A stretch of 64,000 nucleotides of DNA from Erwinia_E haradaeae_I (GCF_900698925.1 NZ_LR217713.1:248001-312000); one strand, 5' to 3'. Counted from the stretch's first letter, positions 19,575 to 29,415 are shown. A program made the numbers and translations. The notes: generated by a model from the sequence alone, not told the origin.

Positions 19575-21110
19575 ATAATTTAAATAAGATTCCTTAATGC
19601 AATGTTCTTATAATTTAGAAAAAATGAGGGTTTGAATGTAATTCCTGTATATAAGGGGGCGTGATATACTTGGGGTATACTAAGAAAAGTAGCGTTATAT
19701 GAATAACATGAGGATATAAATGATTCTTTAAACGATCGTATGATATGAGAAATTTTTATTCATCTATCATTAATTTTCTATCGTATGTCTGTAGTTTATG
19801 CATTAAGAATACAGCGGGCTGTGGACAGATGAAACTATTTTTAAAAAATTAATATTTATATATTTTTCTAGTTTGAAAACACGAAACTAATAGTATGTTT
19901 TTTAGTTTTTTTTGATAAGACCGGGGTTCTCTAATGATAGACAGAATGTATGAATTTAGGGTTAGAAAATATCCATTAATCTATTAAATAATATATTTTT
20001 ATTGGTCTCTTGTATATTTTGGATGTATAAATTCAGATTATGCAGAAGGTTTTTTAAAGTAATAAACATATCTTATGTATGTTTCAGTAGAATATGTTAA
20101 TGATATTAAGATTTATCATAATATGAGATGAGGTAATTTTTTTAAGAATAAACATGTATTAGTAAATTACTAAGCCTGGAAATGATATGCAATATGATAT
20201 GTATAGTTTAATTTTTTCAGAATATGTTTTAATATATTCAAAAGAAGAGTTATGAAACGTTGAGTCTTTTAATACGTATTTTGGAGTTTGTTTGTTAAAA
20301 ATCAAAAGCTTGATCAGATAGTGATCTAATTTTGGAGGTTTATTTTTATTGATTGTAGGACAGGAAATGTTATGGGATTTATTTAATTTTATCTTTTTCT
20401 TTTAGGTTCCTCAAAAGATCCAATAAAGATCAAATATAGATTGGTATTATATAATTAGTTAATTAAAATTAAATATTTTTAATGATTATTAAATATTTTT
20501 AATGATTAATGAGTACAGATATCAATCTTATTGATAATTTGCAAGACTATAAAAAATAGTATAGTACTTTACTATTGATGGTCTAGATATTATATTTTTA
20601 TTGATTGATTCCGATAGGATTTTAAAGAAGATTGATTATTGATATTTATAGAAAAGAAATTAGTGTTTCATTGCCCTGTACATCAGTTATTTATATTTAT
20701 GAATATTTATTGTTATGGCAGTATGTATATATTATTTTATTATAAATCCTGTTAGGAATTATTAGCTTTTATATCATACAACCGATAAAAAATAAAGCAA
20801 TCCATTCAGAAGAATTACATTAGAATATATTATAATGTATTTGGTTACGAGCTTTGTCTTGAGCTATTGTATTATTTATTTGGAGATAGAGAGTATGTGT
20901 TGTTTTATTTGAAGTTTATTACCAAAAGACGTAGTTGAAATCGGATGATTTATAATTAGTTTGTAGCTAATTAAAGATTATAGTTTATGTAAAAATAGTG
21001 ATAATGAATCATCAAACAATGATGATTGCCATATACTTATGGATACTTTTTTAGACTTGACCCTGCTGTGTATATCAATGCTACCACTAAGAAAAAACGC
21101 ATGACTTAGA
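19575..21110. other. Gene-free gap between tRNA-Pro and dnaK
   Basis: About 1.5 kb of AT-rich DNA. I see no protein or RNA gene. A 20-bp tandem duplication lies at 20469-20508. A further promoter-like TTGACC at 21057-21062 may add sigma-70 input to dnaK, but no convincing -10 partner was found. Confidence 0.55.
20469..20508. repeat. Perfect tandem duplication, 20-bp unit
   Basis: The unit TTAAATATTTTTAATGATTA occurs twice head to tail with no mismatch in a gene-free gap. It is typical of recent replication slippage. Confidence 0.85.
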
Positions 21111-21139
21111 GTTGAAACTATAAAAAATGCCCGCATTTA
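21111..21139 (+). promoter_or_regulatory. Sigma-32 heat-shock promoter of dnaKJ
   Basis: GTTGAAA (21111-21117) and CCCGCATTTA (21130-21139) are separated by 12 bp. This closely fits the RpoH consensus (CTTGAAA or GTTGAAA, then CCCCATTTA) and lies 45 bp upstream of the dnaK ATG, where E. coli has its dnaK heat-shock promoters. It implies that an RpoH-type sigma factor is still encoded elsewhere in the genome. Confidence 0.85.
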
Positions 21140-21184
21140 CGCTTTATAAGATGATTTAATATAAATTAAAGTGGAGATGTCTAA

Positions 21185-23107
21185 ATGGGTAAGATAATTG
21201 GTATTGACTTGGGTACTACAAACTCATGTATTGCCATTATGGATGGAGGGCAGGCACGTGTAGTAGAGAATGCAGAAGGGGATCGAACCACGCCTTCTGT
21301 CATCGCTTATGCTCAGGATGGGGAAATTTTAGTTGGACAGCCTGCGAAGCGTCAGGCAATAACTAATCCAAAAAATACTTTATTTGCAATTAAACGATTA
21401 ATTGGTCGTCGATTTCAAGATGATGAAGTACAGTGTGATATTAAAATTATGCCATTTAAAATTGTTGCATCCGATAATGGTGATGCATGGTTAGACATTA
21501 AAGGAAAGCATATTGCTCCGCCACAGATTTCAGCCGAAGTTTTAAAAAAAATGAAGAAAACCGCTGAAGATTATTTAGGTGAATCGGTAAATGAAGCTGT
21601 AATTACCGTTCCAGCTTATTTTAATGATGCGCAGCGTCAGGCTACTAAAGATGCTGGACGTATTGCGGGTTTAGATGTCAAACGAATTATTAATGAACCT
21701 ACTGCAGCAGCATTAGCTTATGGTCTAGATAAAAATAAAGGTAATCGTACAATTGCAGTTTATGATTTAGGTGGTGGTACGTTTGATATTTCTATCATTG
21801 AAATTGATGAAGTGGATGGAGAAAAAACATTTGAAGTTTTAGCTACGAACGGAGATACTCACTTAGGAGGTGAAGATTTTGACAGTCGTATGATTAACTA
21901 CCTTGTATCCGAGTTTAAAAAGGATCAAGGTATTGATCTTCATAATGATCCATTAGCGATGCAACGTTTAAAAGAAGCTGCTGAAAAAGCAAAGATTGAG
22001 TTATCTTCAGCTCAGCAAACAGATGTTAATTTACCGTATATTACAGCAGATTCTACTGGTCCGAAGCATTTAAATATCAAAGTTACTCGTGCAAAATTAG
22101 AATCTTTAGTTGAAGATCTAATTTTGCGTTCTATTGCTCCTTTAAAAGTTGCTTTAAAGGATGCCGATCTGTCGGTGTCTGATATTAATGATGTTATTTT
22201 AGTGGGAGGGCAAACTAGAATGCCAATGGTACAGGCTAAAGTAGCTAAGTTTTTTGGAAAGGAGCCACGTAAAGATGTGAATCCGGATGAAGCAGTAGCA
22301 GTTGGAGCTGCTGTGCAGGGTGGAGTTCTTGCTGGTGAAGTTAAAGATGTCTTGCTTTTAGATGTGACTCCATTATCACTGGGCATTGAGACTATGGGTG
22401 GGGTAATGACTTCGCTGATTTCTAAAAATACTACAATTCCAACTAAGCATAGTCAAATATTTTCTACAGCCGAAGATAATCAATCTGCCGTAACCATTCA
22501 CGTAGTTCAAGGTGAAAGAAAACGGGCTATAGATAACAAATCTCTTGGACAATTTAATCTTGATGGTATTCAGAACGCTCCGCGTGGTATGCCGCAAATT
22601 GAGGTTACTTTCGATATTGATGCAGACGGTATTTTACATGTATCCGCTAAAGATAAAAAGAGTGGTAAAGAACAAAAGATTACTATTAAAGCTTCTTCAG
22701 GTCTAAATGATAATGAAATTGAAAAAATGGTACGAGATGCAGAAACTAATGCTGAATCAGATCGTAAATTTGAAGAATTAGTACAAGTTCGCAATCAGGG
22801 TGATCAAATTGCGCATAGTGTTCGTAAGCAGATAAGAGAATCAGGTGACAAACTTAATAAAGACGATAAAGATACTATTGAATCAATTTTAAATTCTTTA
22901 CAAAATGCATTAAAAGGTGAAGATAAATCAGCTATTGAGTCTAGTATGAAACTATTATTAGAGGCCTCTGATAAATTAACAGAGTGTGCTAAAAAACAGA
23001 GTGGAACTAGCGGTACATCTGATTCCACGGAAAATATCAAAAAAGATGAGAATGTTGTCGACGCTGAATTTGAAGAAGTAAAAGATAGTAAAAATAATCG
23101 CACTTGA
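21185..23107 (+). CDS. dnaK: Chaperone DnaK (Hsp70)
   Basis: DnaK is the ATP-driven Hsp70 that folds and protects client proteins with DnaJ and GrpE. The 640-residue product spans the ATPase domain (IIGIDLGTTNSCIAIM; VPAYFNDAQRQATKDAG; DLGGGTFDISI), the interdomain linker (VKDVLLLDVTPLSLG), the peptide-binding beta sandwich, the helical lid, and the C-terminal EEVKD motif for co-chaperone contacts. Here EEVKD is followed by SKNNRT, whereas E. coli ends in KK two residues later. A GGAG lies 8 nt before the ATG. It is driven by a sigma-32 promoter and followed after 99 bp by dnaJ, with a stable hairpin between them. Confidence 0.99.
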   Translation: MGKIIGIDLGTTNSCIAIMDGGQARVVENAEGDRTTPSVIAYAQDGEILVGQPAKRQAITNPKNTLFAIKRLIGRRFQDDEVQCDIKIMPFKIVASDNGDAWLDIKGKHIAPPQISAEVLKKMKKTAEDYLGESVNEAVITVPAYFNDAQRQATKDAGRIAGLDVKRIINEPTAAALAYGLDKNKGNRTIAVYDLGGGTFDISIIEIDEVDGEKTFEVLATNGDTHLGGEDFDSRMINYLVSEFKKDQGIDLHNDPLAMQRLKEAAEKAKIELSSAQQTDVNLPYITADSTGPKHLNIKVTRAKLESLVEDLILRSIAPLKVALKDADLSVSDINDVILVGGQTRMPMVQAKVAKFFGKEPRKDVNPDEAVAVGAAVQGGVLAGEVKDVLLLDVTPLSLGIETMGGVMTSLISKNTTIPTKHSQIFSTAEDNQSAVTIHVVQGERKRAIDNKSLGQFNLDGIQNAPRGMPQIEVTFDIDADGILHVSAKDKKSGKEQKITIKASSGLNDNEIEKMVRDAETNAESDRKFEELVQVRNQGDQIAHSVRKQIRESGDKLNKDDKDTIESILNSLQNALKGEDKSAIESSMKLLLEASDKLTECAKKQSGTSGTSDSTENIKKDENVVDAEFEEVKDSKNNRT

Positions 23108-23147
23108 TAGGGTATGGTAGCCCGTTAAAGCAACTGGTCATAACTAC

Positions 23148-23184
23148 CACGGGTGTGGATTGTATCCATCCCCGTGCACCCGTG
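23148..23184 (+). promoter_or_regulatory. Stable RNA hairpin between dnaK and dnaJ
   Basis: CACGGGTG (23148-23155) pairs with CACCCGTG (23177-23184), and TGGAT/ATCCA (23156-23160, 23164-23168) pair inside, leaving a small bulge. It is GC-rich in an AT-rich genome, sits 22 bp before the dnaJ ATG and has no T tail. The likely role is tuning mRNA stability or dnaJ translation rather than termination. An alternative upstream fold (GGTAG/CTACC with CCCGT/ACGGG, 23117-23153) would compete with it. Confidence 0.65.
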
Positions 23185-23206
23185 TTTAAGGGTAGGATTA
23201 ATTAAA

Positions 23207-24349
23207 ATGGTGAAGAGAGATTATTACGAGATTTTGGGTGTCACTAAGTCGGCAGATGAGCGGGAAATTAAAAAGGCTTATAAACGTTTAGCCATGAAGT
23301 TTCATCCCGATCGTAACCAGGGTGATAAGCGGTCTGAAGGTAAATTCAAAGAGATTAAAGAAGCTTATGAGGTTTTGACCCACCCCCAGAAACGAGCCAG
23401 TTATGATCAATATGGTCATTCTGCGTTTGAGCAGGGAGGTGTTGGCGGGGGTAGCCAAGGTGGTTTTAGTGGTACTACTGCTGATTTTGGAGATATTTTT
23501 GGTGATGTTTTTGGAGATATTTTTGGTGGTAATCGACGTCAACAGCGTTCTGCGCGTGGAGCAGACTTGCGTTATAAAATTGAGTTATCGCTTGAGGAGG
23601 CGGTACGAGGGGTGTCTAAAGAGATTCGCATTCCCACTTTAGAATTGTGTGGGGTGTGTCATGGTAGTGCAGTAAAATCAGGTACCAAGCCACAAACTTG
23701 TTCTACTTGTCAGGGAGCGGGTCAAGTACAGATGCGACAGGGATTTTTTACCGTCCAGCAGTCTTGTCCTGCTTGTCATGGACGAGGATCAATAATAAAA
23801 GATCCGTGCAATACCTGTCATGCTCAAGGCCGCATTGAAAAGTTAAAAACTTTAGTAGTAAAAATACCGGCAGGTGTAGATACTGGTGATCGCATTCGGT
23901 TAAGCGGTGAGGGTGAAGCGGGAGAGAATGGTTCTCCATCTGGTGATTTGTATGTGGAAGTACAGATGAAAGAACATCATATCTTTGAGCGCGAAGCGAA
24001 TAACTTGTATTGCGAGGTACCTATTAGCTTTGTAATGGCAGCACTAGGTGGCGAAATTGAGGTTCCTACATTAGATGGCAGGGTAAATTTAAAAGTTCCA
24101 TCAGAGACTCAGACAGGTAAATTGTTTCGTTTACGCAATAAAGGGGTGAAATCATTGCGAGGTGGTTCATCTGGTGATCTTTTATGTCGTGTTGTTGTAG
24201 AAACTCCTGTTCGTTTAAATGATAAACAGAAAATGCTTTTACGTGAACTAGAAGAAAGTTGTAGTGGATGTTTTGGTGAGCAAAATAGTCCACGTTCTAA
24301 AACGTTTTTTGATAGTGTGAAAAAATTTTTTGATGATCTTACGCATTAA
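23207..24349 (+). CDS. dnaJ: Co-chaperone DnaJ (Hsp40)
   Basis: DnaJ delivers clients to DnaK and stimulates its ATPase. I chose the ATG at 23207 (MVKRDYYEILGVTKSADERE), giving 380 residues against 376 in E. coli; an 18-residue upstream extension lies in the intercistronic hairpin and has no match. The J domain carries MKFHPDRNQGD (the HPD triad). A Gly/Phe region with repeated FGDIFGD blocks follows. The zinc domain has four CxxCxG motifs (CGVCHGSA, CSTCQGAG, CPACHGRG, CNTCHAQG); the first ends in Ala rather than Gly. The C-terminal substrate domain is complete to SPRSKTFFDSVKKFFDDLTH. It is co-transcribed with dnaK. Confidence 0.98.
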   Translation: MVKRDYYEILGVTKSADEREIKKAYKRLAMKFHPDRNQGDKRSEGKFKEIKEAYEVLTHPQKRASYDQYGHSAFEQGGVGGGSQGGFSGTTADFGDIFGDVFGDIFGGNRRQQRSARGADLRYKIELSLEEAVRGVSKEIRIPTLELCGVCHGSAVKSGTKPQTCSTCQGAGQVQMRQGFFTVQQSCPACHGRGSIIKDPCNTCHAQGRIEKLKTLVVKIPAGVDTGDRIRLSGEGEAGENGSPSGDLYVEVQMKEHHIFEREANNLYCEVPISFVMAALGGEIEVPTLDGRVNLKVPSETQTGKLFRLRNKGVKSLRGGSSGDLLCRVVVETPVRLNDKQKMLLRELEESCSGCFGEQNSPRSKTFFDSVKKFFDDLTH

Positions 24350-24372
24350 ATAATCTTAAAGCATTAATTTTT

Positions 24373-24425
24373 TCTGACAGCTATTTATGATAAATTACAT
24401 AGTCTGTCAGATTTAATTTTATTTT
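24373..24425 (+). terminator. Terminator of the dnaKJ operon
   Basis: TCTGACAG (24373-24380) pairs with CTGTCAGA (24404-24411), extended inward by CTAT/ATAG with a one-base bulge. The T-rich tract TTTAATTTTATTTTAG follows. It lies 24 bp after the dnaJ stop. Confidence 0.8.
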
Positions 24426-25650
24426 AGATATACAAAATAAAATGCAGGATCTTAGATTGTATTTTAATGTAATAATTACAATGATGGGTATATTATTATC
24501 GTGGATAAAGTATTCATATGTTTGACTTGGTTTAAATGTAAATTTTTATTGTTATTTGTACAAATAAAATGATGGAGTCTTAAGTCTTTATGATATTTAT
24601 TATGTTGTCCTATTTGTTAAGGAGAGGGCATGGGTTAGGTTGTTTTTATTAAAAAAGGGGTTCTTTTAAAAGTATATTCTGATGATGTTTTATATACATG
24701 ATGTTGGATATATTAGTATAGTGAATCTATAAGTAATTTTTACTTTATTATAGAAAGTTAGATCATGTAATTAAGATAATTAATATACTTTTACTTTCTA
24801 TAGTATTTACTAAATAAGTACATTATAATTTTTTCTAAATAAAATATGATTTTAAATTTGATTAAATTTTTGTACATAAATTTTGTCGATTTGTTTATAT
24901 AATAGAATTATTGATATTTTATAATTGTTGAGATTTATACCATGAAGATATAGAGTCAATTATTTGTTGATATAACCGAAAATAGTTGATAATTAAAATT
25001 TTTCTGATGAATCAAAAATTAAAGTGCATATCATTTCATAATGAGGCCATTGTGAATTAGCTGTTCAGATGAATCCATTGATTGTTAATTGTATTTAAGT
25101 TAATTTTCTTAATCGAGAGAATAATTTTATAAATTTTATTTTTTAAGATATGAAATATCATTTCTTATTGTACGTACAGATGTAATTTGACAAGATTTAT
25201 GATAGAAGAGAGGTAAGTATAATAAAAGATGAGTTTTTGAGAATTCTTGTATTTTCTTGTCTATATAAAAAATAATCAATATTATTCTTTACCTATCTAT
25301 AATATTGTATGATGTCGTTTAGATTATAAATGTTATCCATTAGCTTAATAAGCTATCTTATATTAATGAGTTTCATGATCATCTTAATAATGGGAGCTCC
25401 TTGATAAGGATAGTATAGTAACAGGTTACTACCAGACCGTGTTATGTAGAAAAATTAGATGGATATAGGTTGAATTAAATAAATATTAAAATTTTGTGTT
25501 GATTAAATTTGAATAGGTTTATTATCATACTAATATATAGTGTTTATAATCGATTAGAGGTTAGTTTTTTCAACATTTGAGATTATATAGAGCTTATATT
25601 TAATTGAAGGGTAGTTATATTTTATATTATCTTTATGGAGTTTTATTTCA
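24426..25650. other. Gene-free gap between dnaKJ and ubiG
   Basis: About 1.2 kb of AT-rich sequence. No open frame of credible composition, RNA gene or repeat was recognised. The ubiG promoter is presumably in the last 100-200 bp, with no clear consensus. Confidence 0.6.
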
Positions 25651-26382
25651 ATGCATCAAGTGCCAAAATTTGATGGTTTAAACATTGATTATAGTGAAAT
25701 GACTAAATTTGCAGTGATGGCTTCGCGTTGGTGGGATTTAGAAGGTGAGTGCAAGTTATTACATACGATGAACCCGGTGCGTCTTGATTGGATTAAGCAT
25801 TATACTAGTGGTTTATCTGGAAAAAAGATACTAGATGTTGGGTGTGGGGGTGGTATTCTTGCAGAAAGTATGGCGAGTTTAGGTGCTAATGTTGTGGGTT
25901 TAGATATAGAGAAAGACCTATTACAAGTAGCTAGGCTACACGCATTGGAAAATGGAGTTAAAGTTCAATATGTACAACAAACAGCAGAAGAACATTTAGT
26001 TAACTATGCGGAAAAATATGAGGTAGTTACTTGTTTGGAACTATTAGAGCATGTACCAGACCCCTATTCTGTGATTTATGCTTGCTCTCGATTGGTAAAA
26101 CCAGGTGGGGAAGTGTTTTTTTCTACTATAAATCGAACTAAAAAATCTTGGTTTTTAGCCATCTTTTGTGCAGAATATATATTAAGAATATTGCCACAAG
26201 GAACGCATAAGATATTGAAATTAATTCAACCTAGAGAGTTGCTTCATTGGATTGATAAAACGAAATTGTATGTGTATCACATAACTGGTATAGATTGCAA
26301 TCCCTTAACTAAGTTGTGCAAATTAACTTCTAACGTGGATGTGAATTATATGGTGCATGCGCATAAAGAATTAGAATATTAA
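25651..26382 (+). CDS. ubiG: Ubiquinone biosynthesis O-methyltransferase UbiG
   Basis: UbiG carries out both O-methylations of ubiquinone synthesis with S-adenosylmethionine, associated with the inner membrane. The 243-residue product (E. coli 240) has the SAM-binding glycine loop KKILDVGCGGGILAESMA (residues ~59-75), the acidic loop VVGLDIEKDLLQVARLHALE, post-I motif EVVTCLELLEHVPDP, motif III KPGGEVFFSTINRTKKSW and the C-terminal VDVNYMVHAHKE. A GGAG lies about 10 nt before the ATG. It is alone in a gene-poor stretch. Together with ubiA (45.4 kb) and ispB (27.8 kb) it shows a retained ubiquinone pathway. Confidence 0.97.
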   Translation: MHQVPKFDGLNIDYSEMTKFAVMASRWWDLEGECKLLHTMNPVRLDWIKHYTSGLSGKKILDVGCGGGILAESMASLGANVVGLDIEKDLLQVARLHALENGVKVQYVQQTAEEHLVNYAEKYEVVTCLELLEHVPDPYSVIYACSRLVKPGGEVFFSTINRTKKSWFLAIFCAEYILRILPQGTHKILKLIQPRELLHWIDKTKLYVYHITGIDCNPLTKLCKLTSNVDVNYMVHAHKELEY

Positions 26383-26793
26383 GTTATCTTGATATTGTGC
26401 ATTATGTGTATCACATGATAATGTTATAGGTTAGATCTGGTTATCAATTGAGATTTCTTAATCTAATATCATCTTATTAATAAGTGACAATAGAATATAG
26501 GTAACTATCTAATGATTAAGAAGAGCTTGTTGCATGAAAAATCTAATGATTGATTAGGTTGTATATTTTCGATATTACATTTATGATATTGTTAATCTTA
26601 AGGATTTACCTTTTGTTTAAAACTGAGATATGAATAAATTATTTTATTCCATTGGATTTGGTAATAACAATATTAGATTCCATCAATTAGAAATGTTTTA
26701 ATTCAGATTGAGTTTATTATGAAAATTTCATTTTAAAGGGATGTTAATATTAGTAAACATAGATTTTAATTGAGTATCTTTTTTAATCATACT
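26383..26793. other. Gene-free gap between ubiG and tRNA-Asn
   Basis: About 400 bp of AT-rich sequence with no gene, clear terminator or repeat recognised. Confidence 0.55.
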
Positions 26794-26821
26794 TTGACAT
26801 CTCTTATTTTTAGTATATAGT
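26794..26821 (+). promoter_or_regulatory. Sigma-70 promoter of tRNA-Asn
   Basis: A perfect -35 TTGACA (26794-26799) and a near-perfect -10 TATAGT (26816-26821) are separated by 16 bp. They lie 20 bp upstream of the tRNA 5' end, the right distance for a short leader. This is the strongest sigma-70 promoter I found in the window. Confidence 0.75.
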
Positions 26822-26841
26822 ATATCTGAAATAAAATAAGA

Positions 26842-26917
26842 TCCTCTGTAGTTCAGTTGGTAGAACGGCGGACTGTTAATCCGTATGTCACTGGTTCGAT
26901 CCCAGTCAGAGGAGCCA
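26842..26917 (+). tRNA. asnT: tRNA-Asn (anticodon GTT)
   Basis: A full cloverleaf: acceptor TCCTCTG/CAGAGGA, D-arm with GTTCAGTTGGTAGAAC, anticodon loop ACTGTTAATC (anticodon GTT), T-arm CACTGG-TTCGATC-CCAGT, discriminator G and an encoded CCA. It is nearly identical to E. coli tRNA-Asn. Asn codons are unusually frequent in this AT-rich proteome. The symbol is by analogy, since E. coli has several identical copies. Confidence 0.97.
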
Positions 26918-27779
26918 TTTAAAATAATCACTTAAAAAATTGAAATTATGCATTTATGGTGTATTTAAAAAAATAAAATACGAGTCTTTTTTAAAGAAAA
27001 AAATTATTTATAAGATATTATCTTTTTGATTAGAATCATTAGTAATTAAAAATAATGGATTATTAGTAACAATTATTATATAATTAAAATTAATTGGACT
27101 TTAATTTTCATTTTAGCGAACACTTAGATGGACTATATGAGTAGATTTATAGGATCGGTACAATTGTAAGTATATATATAATAACTTATAAACACTTTAC
27201 CTACATATGTACATATATTAACATAGTAATGTTATTAACATAACATTGTGTTTTATTTTTTTTAATAAAAATATTAATCTGCATGCGTCGTTTTGTGCAA
27301 AGAATCAGCATGAAGTTGATAGTTATTTCTTATACATAGAAATAAGATAAAAATATCTTATTAATTTTTTTTAAATTAGTATTGATATTCAATTAGTTAT
27401 GTATGCTATGATAGAATTTTGTAGTATATTTTGTGCTTTATCAGTGTTATTAGTGATAATTTAATTTTTGATCGGGAAAGGTAAGGGGTTTTGATTTTGG
27501 ATATTTGATATAAAAAGTTAGTAAGATTCTTTGATTATGAAGAATGCGTTATTTTTAATACAAAATAAATGATTGTAATAGTATTGAATTGTATTCAATA
27601 CTATTTCTTTTTTATTTTTAATATGATTGATTCATTATTTTTTAGAATTGTAATAAACAATATTAAATATAGTGAACTCATTAAGAATCTGATTAATATT
27701 GTTAATATAAAGTTAGTAAAATATGAGAAGTTATAAGATATAGAAAATGCTTAGAAAGCTAAGGTTGGTTATATATATT
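26918..27779. other. Gene-free gap between tRNA-Asn and ispB
   Basis: About 860 bp of AT-rich sequence with no supported gene. No terminator is evident directly after the tRNA. The gap ends with the perfect hairpin at 27780-27808. Confidence 0.55.
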
Positions 27780-27808
27780 GATGCCTACCTATTACCTAGG
27801 TAGGCATC
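27780..27808 (-). terminator. Perfect 11-bp hairpin downstream of ispB
   Basis: GATGCCTACCT (27780-27790) pairs perfectly with AGGTAGGCATC (27798-27808) around a 7-nt loop, 36 bp after the ispB stop. It is GC-rich for this genome. No T run follows on either strand, so whether it terminates, or instead blocks 3' exonucleases, is open. Confidence 0.6.
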
Positions 27809-27844
27809 ATGAAAGTAGCAATGTGTATGATAGAAGCTTAATTT

Positions 27845-28819
27845 TTAAAAAAAACGTTGTACTGATATGTTTGCTATTGCTTCTAGCGCAATACGCCATG
27901 GGGATATTGGCAGTATCTTAAGTGCTATTATAGCTTTATCGGCTTCTCTTTCCGCAGCTTGACGTGTTTTGTTTAATGAATTACAATTAATCATTGTTTC
28001 TAAAATTTGCTCGAGACAAGAGCCTCCATCTCCTTGAATAATGGCTGAGCGAATGAGATTAGCTTGTTCTTGGGTTCCATGATTCATAGCATGGAGTAAA
28101 GGTAGGGTGAGTTTTCCTTCTTCAAGGTCATTTCCTATATTTTTTCCTAATGTCTCTCCATTAGAGCTATAATCTAGTAAATCATCTATTAATTGAAAAG
28201 CGGTTCCAACATATCGACCATAATCTTGCAAGGCCCTTTCTTGATCTGTGCTAGCTTCTGCTAAAATAGCGGAAGATTGTGTTGCTGCTTCGAAGAGTTT
28301 CGCGGTTTTACTATAAATAATCTGCATATAATTCTCTTCAGTCATATCGGGATTATTGCGATTTAATAATTGTAAAACTTCTCCTTCAGCAATGATATTT
28401 ACAGCGGCTGACATGACTGTTAGTATTCGTTTTGAATTCAGACTTGTCATCATCTGAAACGCACGAGTATAAATAAAATCACCAACCAAAACACTAGCAG
28501 AGTTTCCAAAAGTGGTGTTTGCAGTTGCTTGACCTCTTCGCATGTTTGATTCGTCAATAACATCATCGTGTAGGAGTGTTGCGGTGTGAATGCATTCAAT
28601 GAGTGCTGCTATGGTAATATAATGTTTATTTGAGCAATTATTTATTGCTCGCGCAGCTAGAACAGAAATAATGGGACGGATGCGCTTTCCTCCTCCATTA
28701 ATTATGTAGTAAATTACCTTGTTGATAAGAGACACATCTGAGTGCAGTTTGGTAAGTATGGTTGAGTTAATCTCTTCCATGTCTTTTGAAATAAGTTGAT
28801 TAATTTGCTGTAAGTTCAT
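27845..28819 (-). CDS. ispB: Octaprenyl diphosphate synthase
   Basis: IspB makes the C40 prenyl chain used for the ubiquinone side chain. The ATG at 28819 (MNLQQINQLISKDMEEINST) gives 324 residues, as in E. coli (323); a TTG five codons upstream is less likely. Both aspartate-rich motifs are present: LHDDVIDESNMRRG (DDVID, residues 85-89) and QLIDDLLDYSSNG (DDLLD, residues 212-216), with GGGKRIRP for pyrophosphate binding. It is divergent from rplU, as in enterics, and shares a ~260 bp promoter region. With ubiA and ubiG it supports quinone-based respiration. Confidence 0.97.
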   Translation of the reverse strand: MNLQQINQLISKDMEEINSTILTKLHSDVSLINKVIYYIINGGGKRIRPIISVLAARAINNCSNKHYITIAALIECIHTATLLHDDVIDESNMRRGQATANTTFGNSASVLVGDFIYTRAFQMMTSLNSKRILTVMSAAVNIIAEGEVLQLLNRNNPDMTEENYMQIIYSKTAKLFEAATQSSAILAEASTDQERALQDYGRYVGTAFQLIDDLLDYSSNGETLGKNIGNDLEEGKLTLPLLHAMNHGTQEQANLIRSAIIQGDGGSCLEQILETMINCNSLNKTRQAAEREADKAIIALKILPISPWRIALEAIANISVQRFF

Positions 28820-29076
28820 TAGTCTATTTAACAATTTATCAGTTCATGTCTAGGATATATGTATTGATTGATTTTTGGTATAACAATTCAGACAATATAA
28901 AAAGATTGTACTGGAAAAATATTATGTGATCTTTTCTTTTATATGTTTAGCGATTTATATAGTATTGGGTAATAGATGCTTGTCTTTAGTCATAAAGTTT
29001 CGTAAAATTTATAATTCAATATTATTAATAATGTGGTATCAAATTGAATCAGGCAGGTGCAGAAGTGGAATTGAAT

Positions 29077-29415
29077 ATGTATGCAGTTTTTAAAAGTGGT
29101 GGCAAGCAGTATCGGGTTAGAGAAGGTCAAACTGTTCGTTTAGAAAAATTTGATCTAGCTGCTGGTGAGAGAATAATTTTTAATCAAGTTCTGATGATAG
29201 TCAATGGTATAGATGTGAGTATTGGTTCGCCTATTGTTAGGGGTAGTTTAATTCATGCAGAAATTGTTTCTCATGGTCGTGGTAAGAAAATAAAAATTAT
29301 TAAATTTCGTGCTCGTAAGCACTATCATAAGCAACAGGGGCATCGTCAAAGCTTTACTGATGTGAAAATTACTCGTATTAGTTCTCCAGAGGATGATCTA
29401 AAAAATGGCGCATAA
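29077..29415 (+). CDS. rplU: 50S ribosomal protein L21
   Basis: L21 binds 23S rRNA in the large subunit. I chose the ATG at 29077 (MYAVFKSGGKQYRVREGQTV) because it matches the E. coli start; the upstream TTG at 29044 adds 11 residues without a match. The product is 112 residues against 103. The body is normal (KFRARKHYHKQQGHRQSFTDVKI), but nine residues (about SPEDDLKNGA) follow the usual ITxIS end and overlap the first 11 bp of rpmA. This looks like loss of the original stop codon, with the rpmA ribosome-binding site (AGAGGA) now inside rplU. Confidence 0.96.
   Translation: MYAVFKSGGKQYRVREGQTVRLEKFDLAAGERIIFNQVLMIVNGIDVSIGSPIVRGSLIHAEIVSHGRGKKIKIIKFRARKHYHKQQGHRQSFTDVKITRISSPEDDLKNGA

Noticed and set aside
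22012..23103. Several minus-strand frames inside dnaK
   Set aside because: They are mirror frames of a highly conserved gene on the plus strand and show no family resemblance.
26728..26931. 67-codon minus frame covering tRNA-Asn
   Set aside because: It is the antisense of the tRNA plus AT-rich flanks; antisense tRNA frames of this type are a common false call.
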